Of a stretch of DNA of 42,737 nucleotides, positions 40,718 through 42,737 are shown piece by piece. Each line of letters starts with the position of its first letter. Position 1 is the first letter of the stretch. This DNA is from Trichothermofontia sp037445115 (GTDB lineage: Bacteria > Cyanobacteriota > Cyanobacteriia > B231): contig JBBILC010000025.1 in assembly GCA_037445115.1 (NCBI GenBank), forward strand, positions 1 through 42,737, in the 5' to 3' direction. A program made the translations under genes and the position numbers. Under the pieces are notes generated by a model, which worked only from the letters and a program-made list of their open reading frames with translations, was not told the origin of the DNA and made no database searches.

Positions 40718-41497
40718 TCACAATAGGTCACTACTCACAAACTGCAATGCCTCAGGTGCAACTTCCTTCACGATCCCCAAGAGGTTGCCCGTCTCAGCGA
40801 TCTGGATAATGGTGGCGGCGAAGGTGGTGACTCGGAAGTCAAGGGTGCGGGGGGCATTGGGTGGATAGGGACCATCCGTGGCGTAATCCCGCGCATCGCC
40901 GACCGTCAAGAAGCGCTGGGTCAAGATCAGATCAGCGGCGGTGAGGCCCCCAGTGAGGCCAATGCGATCGCCCTCCTCGACTCGATAATCCATAATGATG
41001 TCGGCGGGTACCTCATCAATACGGGCAAAGATATCGCCGTTGAGGATCAGATCGGGAGTGCCCAGAATTTGCGGCGGGGCAGCGTTATCGTGGCGCAGGA
41101 CAAACACATCGGCTCCAACGCCGCCCCAGAGGCTATCCACATCCAGATCGCCGATGAGGGTGTCGTCACCTTCATCGCCGACGATCGCATCTCGGTCTTT
41201 CCCCCCCCGCAGGAGGTCGTCGCCTTTGCCCCCAAACAGGTAATCAGGATCGAGTCCCCCCAGAAGCGTATCATTGTCGTCATTGCCATAGAGGACATCA
41301 AAGCCCGCCTCGCCGTAGAGGACATCGTTGCCAGAACCGCCCTCTAGTTTGTCGTAACCTTCACGGCCATAGAGCCAGTCATCTCCGCCTAGACCACTCA
41401 AGGTATCGGCCAGATTTGTCCCTATTAAGATGTCATCACCGGGAGTCCCTTCGAGGGTGATACCGGGGTCATGGGGGGCGATCGTGAGGCTGTCCAT
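40718..41497 (-). CDS. RTX/hemolysin-type calcium-binding repeat protein
   Basis: A 259-residue acidic protein with about eight to ten GGxGxDxLxG-type nonapeptides at 17-133 (GGSGNDVLYG, GGKGDDLLRG, GDEGDDTLIG). These would fold into a calcium-binding beta roll. The C-terminal half (135-259) is a domain often found after RTX repeats in cyanobacteria (IIMDYRVEEGDRIGLTGGL...; ARDYATDGPYPPNAP). It has no N-terminal signal, as expected for type I secretion. The ATG at 41497 is chosen over a frame extension that lacks family features. Confidence 0.88.
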   Translation of the reverse strand: MDSLTIAPHDPGITLEGTPGDDILIGTNLADTLSGLGGDDWLYGREGYDKLEGGSGNDVLYGEAGFDVLYGNDDNDTLLGGLDPDYLFGGKGDDLLRGGKDRDAIVGDEGDDTLIGDLDVDSLWGGVGADVFVLRHDNAAPPQILGTPDLILNGDIFARIDEVPADIIMDYRVEEGDRIGLTGGLTAADLILTQRFLTVGDARDYATDGPYPPNAPRTLDFRVTTFAATIIQIAETGNLLGIVKEVAPEALQFVSSDLL

Positions 41498-41635
41498 AAC
41501 ATATGCAGGGTTTGAGTACAGTGCTATTGTGGCATTCAAGCCCAAGCATTGTCCTCCCAATCTGTGGTTGCAAGTGCTCACTGCTGACACCGGTGGGGCC
41601 GGAAACCTGGCCCCCGCCCCCGCTCGGTCACCTGG

Positions 41636-41657
41636 GGAAAAAAGCCCGCCGCCGCTG
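41636..41657 (-). terminator. Possible terminator after the homocysteine methyltransferase gene
   Basis: On the minus strand the last codons and stop read CCGCTTAACAGCGG, a 5-bp stem with loop TAAC, followed by CGGCGGGC and a run of six Ts. The stem overlaps the coding end. Moderate support only. Confidence 0.4.
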
Positions 41658-42644
41658 TTAAGCGGAGGGAACTAATGTCGTTTGGGTCAGGTGCGCCCAG
41701 GCAACTGGCAAACAGGCTTGACAGATGGCTGCAATGTGACGATGATCGGTGCCACAACAGCCGCCTAATACGTTGATATGGGGTAAACGGCTGAGCAAAT
41801 GGCGATATTGATGACCCAATTCTTCGGGATTCCCGTCATCGAGAGTTTCTGATTCATTTAATTCGGCATGGCTTTTCTGCGATGCGTTGGCTCGAATTCC
41901 CCGAATACGGGTTAACCACGGTTCATTGTTAGCCAGAGCTGCGGCAAAATGGGTTGGGTGGGCGCAGTTGAGCATGTAATAGGCTGGAGCCTGATCGGTC
42001 GCTTCATCAATTTGGACGATCGCGTCCTTCAAGCTTTGTCCGGTCGGTAAGTTACCATCGGTTTCCACAGTTAAGGAGATCACCACAGGCATCTCCAGGG
42101 CTTGGGCAGCCCGGGCAATCCCGATCGCTTCTTCGGCATAGTTCATCGTGATGGCGGTTACCAGGTCCGCATCGGCATCGCGGAACGTTTCAATCTGCGA
42201 TCGATGATAGTCGGCGGCTTCCTCGGCGGTCATGGCCTGATTGGCGATATAGCCATCGCCACGGGGACCAATGCAGCCACTAATGACCATTGGTGTCCGT
42301 TCGGTTTCGGTGTCCCGGCGAATATCGTGGAGGAGCGCGATCGCCCGCCGATTCATCTCCGTCAGGGCCGCGCTGGAATACCCTAGCCTTGTTCCCCAAT
42401 CTGGATTAGCCCGCCAAGTGGCACTCTCCAGGATAAAGCCGACCTGATGTTGTTGGGCAATATTGATATAGGTGTGAAAATAGCGTTCGATCGTGCGATA
42501 CCCCGCTTCATTCTTGAGCAAATTAAAGGCAGCAAAATCTGGCAAGTCGAGACCTTCATGGAAAATGAGGGTTGTTTCCATGCCGCCATCGGTAAGGAAA
42601 AGATCATTAGATAGCTGGGGCAAATGGTGACGATACTTAGCCAT
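41658..42644 (-). CDS. Homocysteine S-methyltransferase family protein
   Basis: A 328-residue zinc-dependent methyltransferase of the MHT/MmuM type that makes methionine from homocysteine and S-methylmethionine or S-adenosylmethionine. It has LTDGGMETTLI at the start, ISGCIGPRGDGY, and the zinc ligands Cys227 (LNCAHP) and Cys296-Cys297 (GGCCGTD). The length is typical. The substrate donor is not fixed by sequence. It lies near the right edge, with a palindromic repeat 38 bases upstream. Confidence 0.9.
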   Translation of the reverse strand: MAKYRHHLPQLSNDLFLTDGGMETTLIFHEGLDLPDFAAFNLLKNEAGYRTIERYFHTYINIAQQHQVGFILESATWRANPDWGTRLGYSSAALTEMNRRAIALLHDIRRDTETERTPMVISGCIGPRGDGYIANQAMTAEEAADYHRSQIETFRDADADLVTAITMNYAEEAIGIARAAQALEMPVVISLTVETDGNLPTGQSLKDAIVQIDEATDQAPAYYMLNCAHPTHFAAALANNEPWLTRIRGIRANASQKSHAELNESETLDDGNPEELGHQYRHLLSRLPHINVLGGCCGTDHRHIAAICQACLPVAWAHLTQTTLVPSA

Positions 42645-42682
42645 TGTCGTTCTCCAGTTTTGATGACAAATGATGGGATGAC

Positions 42683-42737
42683 TACAGCCGTTCCCTCTCT
42701 AATGAAATACTGTCAAGCCTTGTGAACAAGGGGCTTA
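42683..42737. repeat. Palindrome-ended dispersed repeat, copy 2 (cut by the window edge)
   Basis: Matches 20949-21003 with a few changes (TACAGCCGTTCCCTCTCTAA; TGTCAAGCCT.G.GAACAAGG). The window ends within the palindrome, at GGGGCTTA. Confidence 0.7.

Overview
The window is cyanobacterial chromosome. It carries the cytochrome b6f genes petC and petA, the RpaB (Ycf27) response regulator, the sulfolipid genes sqdB and sqdX, the RuBisCO assembly factor Raf1 and several families known mainly from cyanobacteria (DUF3067, DUF2996). The HIP1 octamer GCGATCGC is very frequent. The genus cannot be fixed from the sequence. No rRNA, tRNA or CRISPR array was seen.

Layout. 1-2264: a TPR-CHAT protein entering from the left edge and split by a frameshift, then a DUF3067 gene. 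2265-4283: the petC-petA operon, with a near-consensus RpaB (HLR1) site upstream and a strong terminator downstream. 4395-6838: a small conserved protein, a 148-bp tandem repeat that contains a 100-N scaffold gap, and radA. 7085-8984: rpaB overlapped by a tyrosine recombinase gene. 8985-14456: an accessory, AT-richer island made almost entirely of toxin-antitoxin (TA) modules, fragments and duplications: hicBA (hicA cut by a stop), a Uma2 nuclease, a DUF433/DUF5615 module interrupted by a second TA module (DUF104/MazF) between 237-bp direct repeats, a 5'-truncated RecG-like ATP-binding protein, and a minus-strand operon ending in vapBC. 14690-20781: typA, a secreted protein, sqdB, sqdX and a membrane protein with an L7/L12-like domain. 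20782-21493: dispersed palindromic repeats and an unlisted 41-residue membrane ORF. 21494-27393: a GH57 glucan enzyme, DUF2996, and a lipoprotein solute-binding protein overlapping a sensor kinase. 27583-31903 (minus strand): hisZ, a DnaJ-TPR protein, raf1 and a methyltransferase. 32218-35642: a small membrane protein, cysE-plsC and an AI-2E-family permease. 35937-42644 (minus strand): glgP, an L-lactate permease, an RTX-repeat protein and a homocysteine S-methyltransferase.

How it fits together. Most of the window is housekeeping: photosynthetic electron transport and its light-responsive regulator, sulfolipid synthesis, alpha-glucan turnover (GH57, GlgP), RuBisCO assembly, histidine, cysteine and methionine metabolism. 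The novelty lies in the 9-14.5 kb island, where TA genes have been inserted into, duplicated from and truncated by one another next to a recombinase, and in several short palindromic repeat families. One of these families built the tandem array that broke the assembly.
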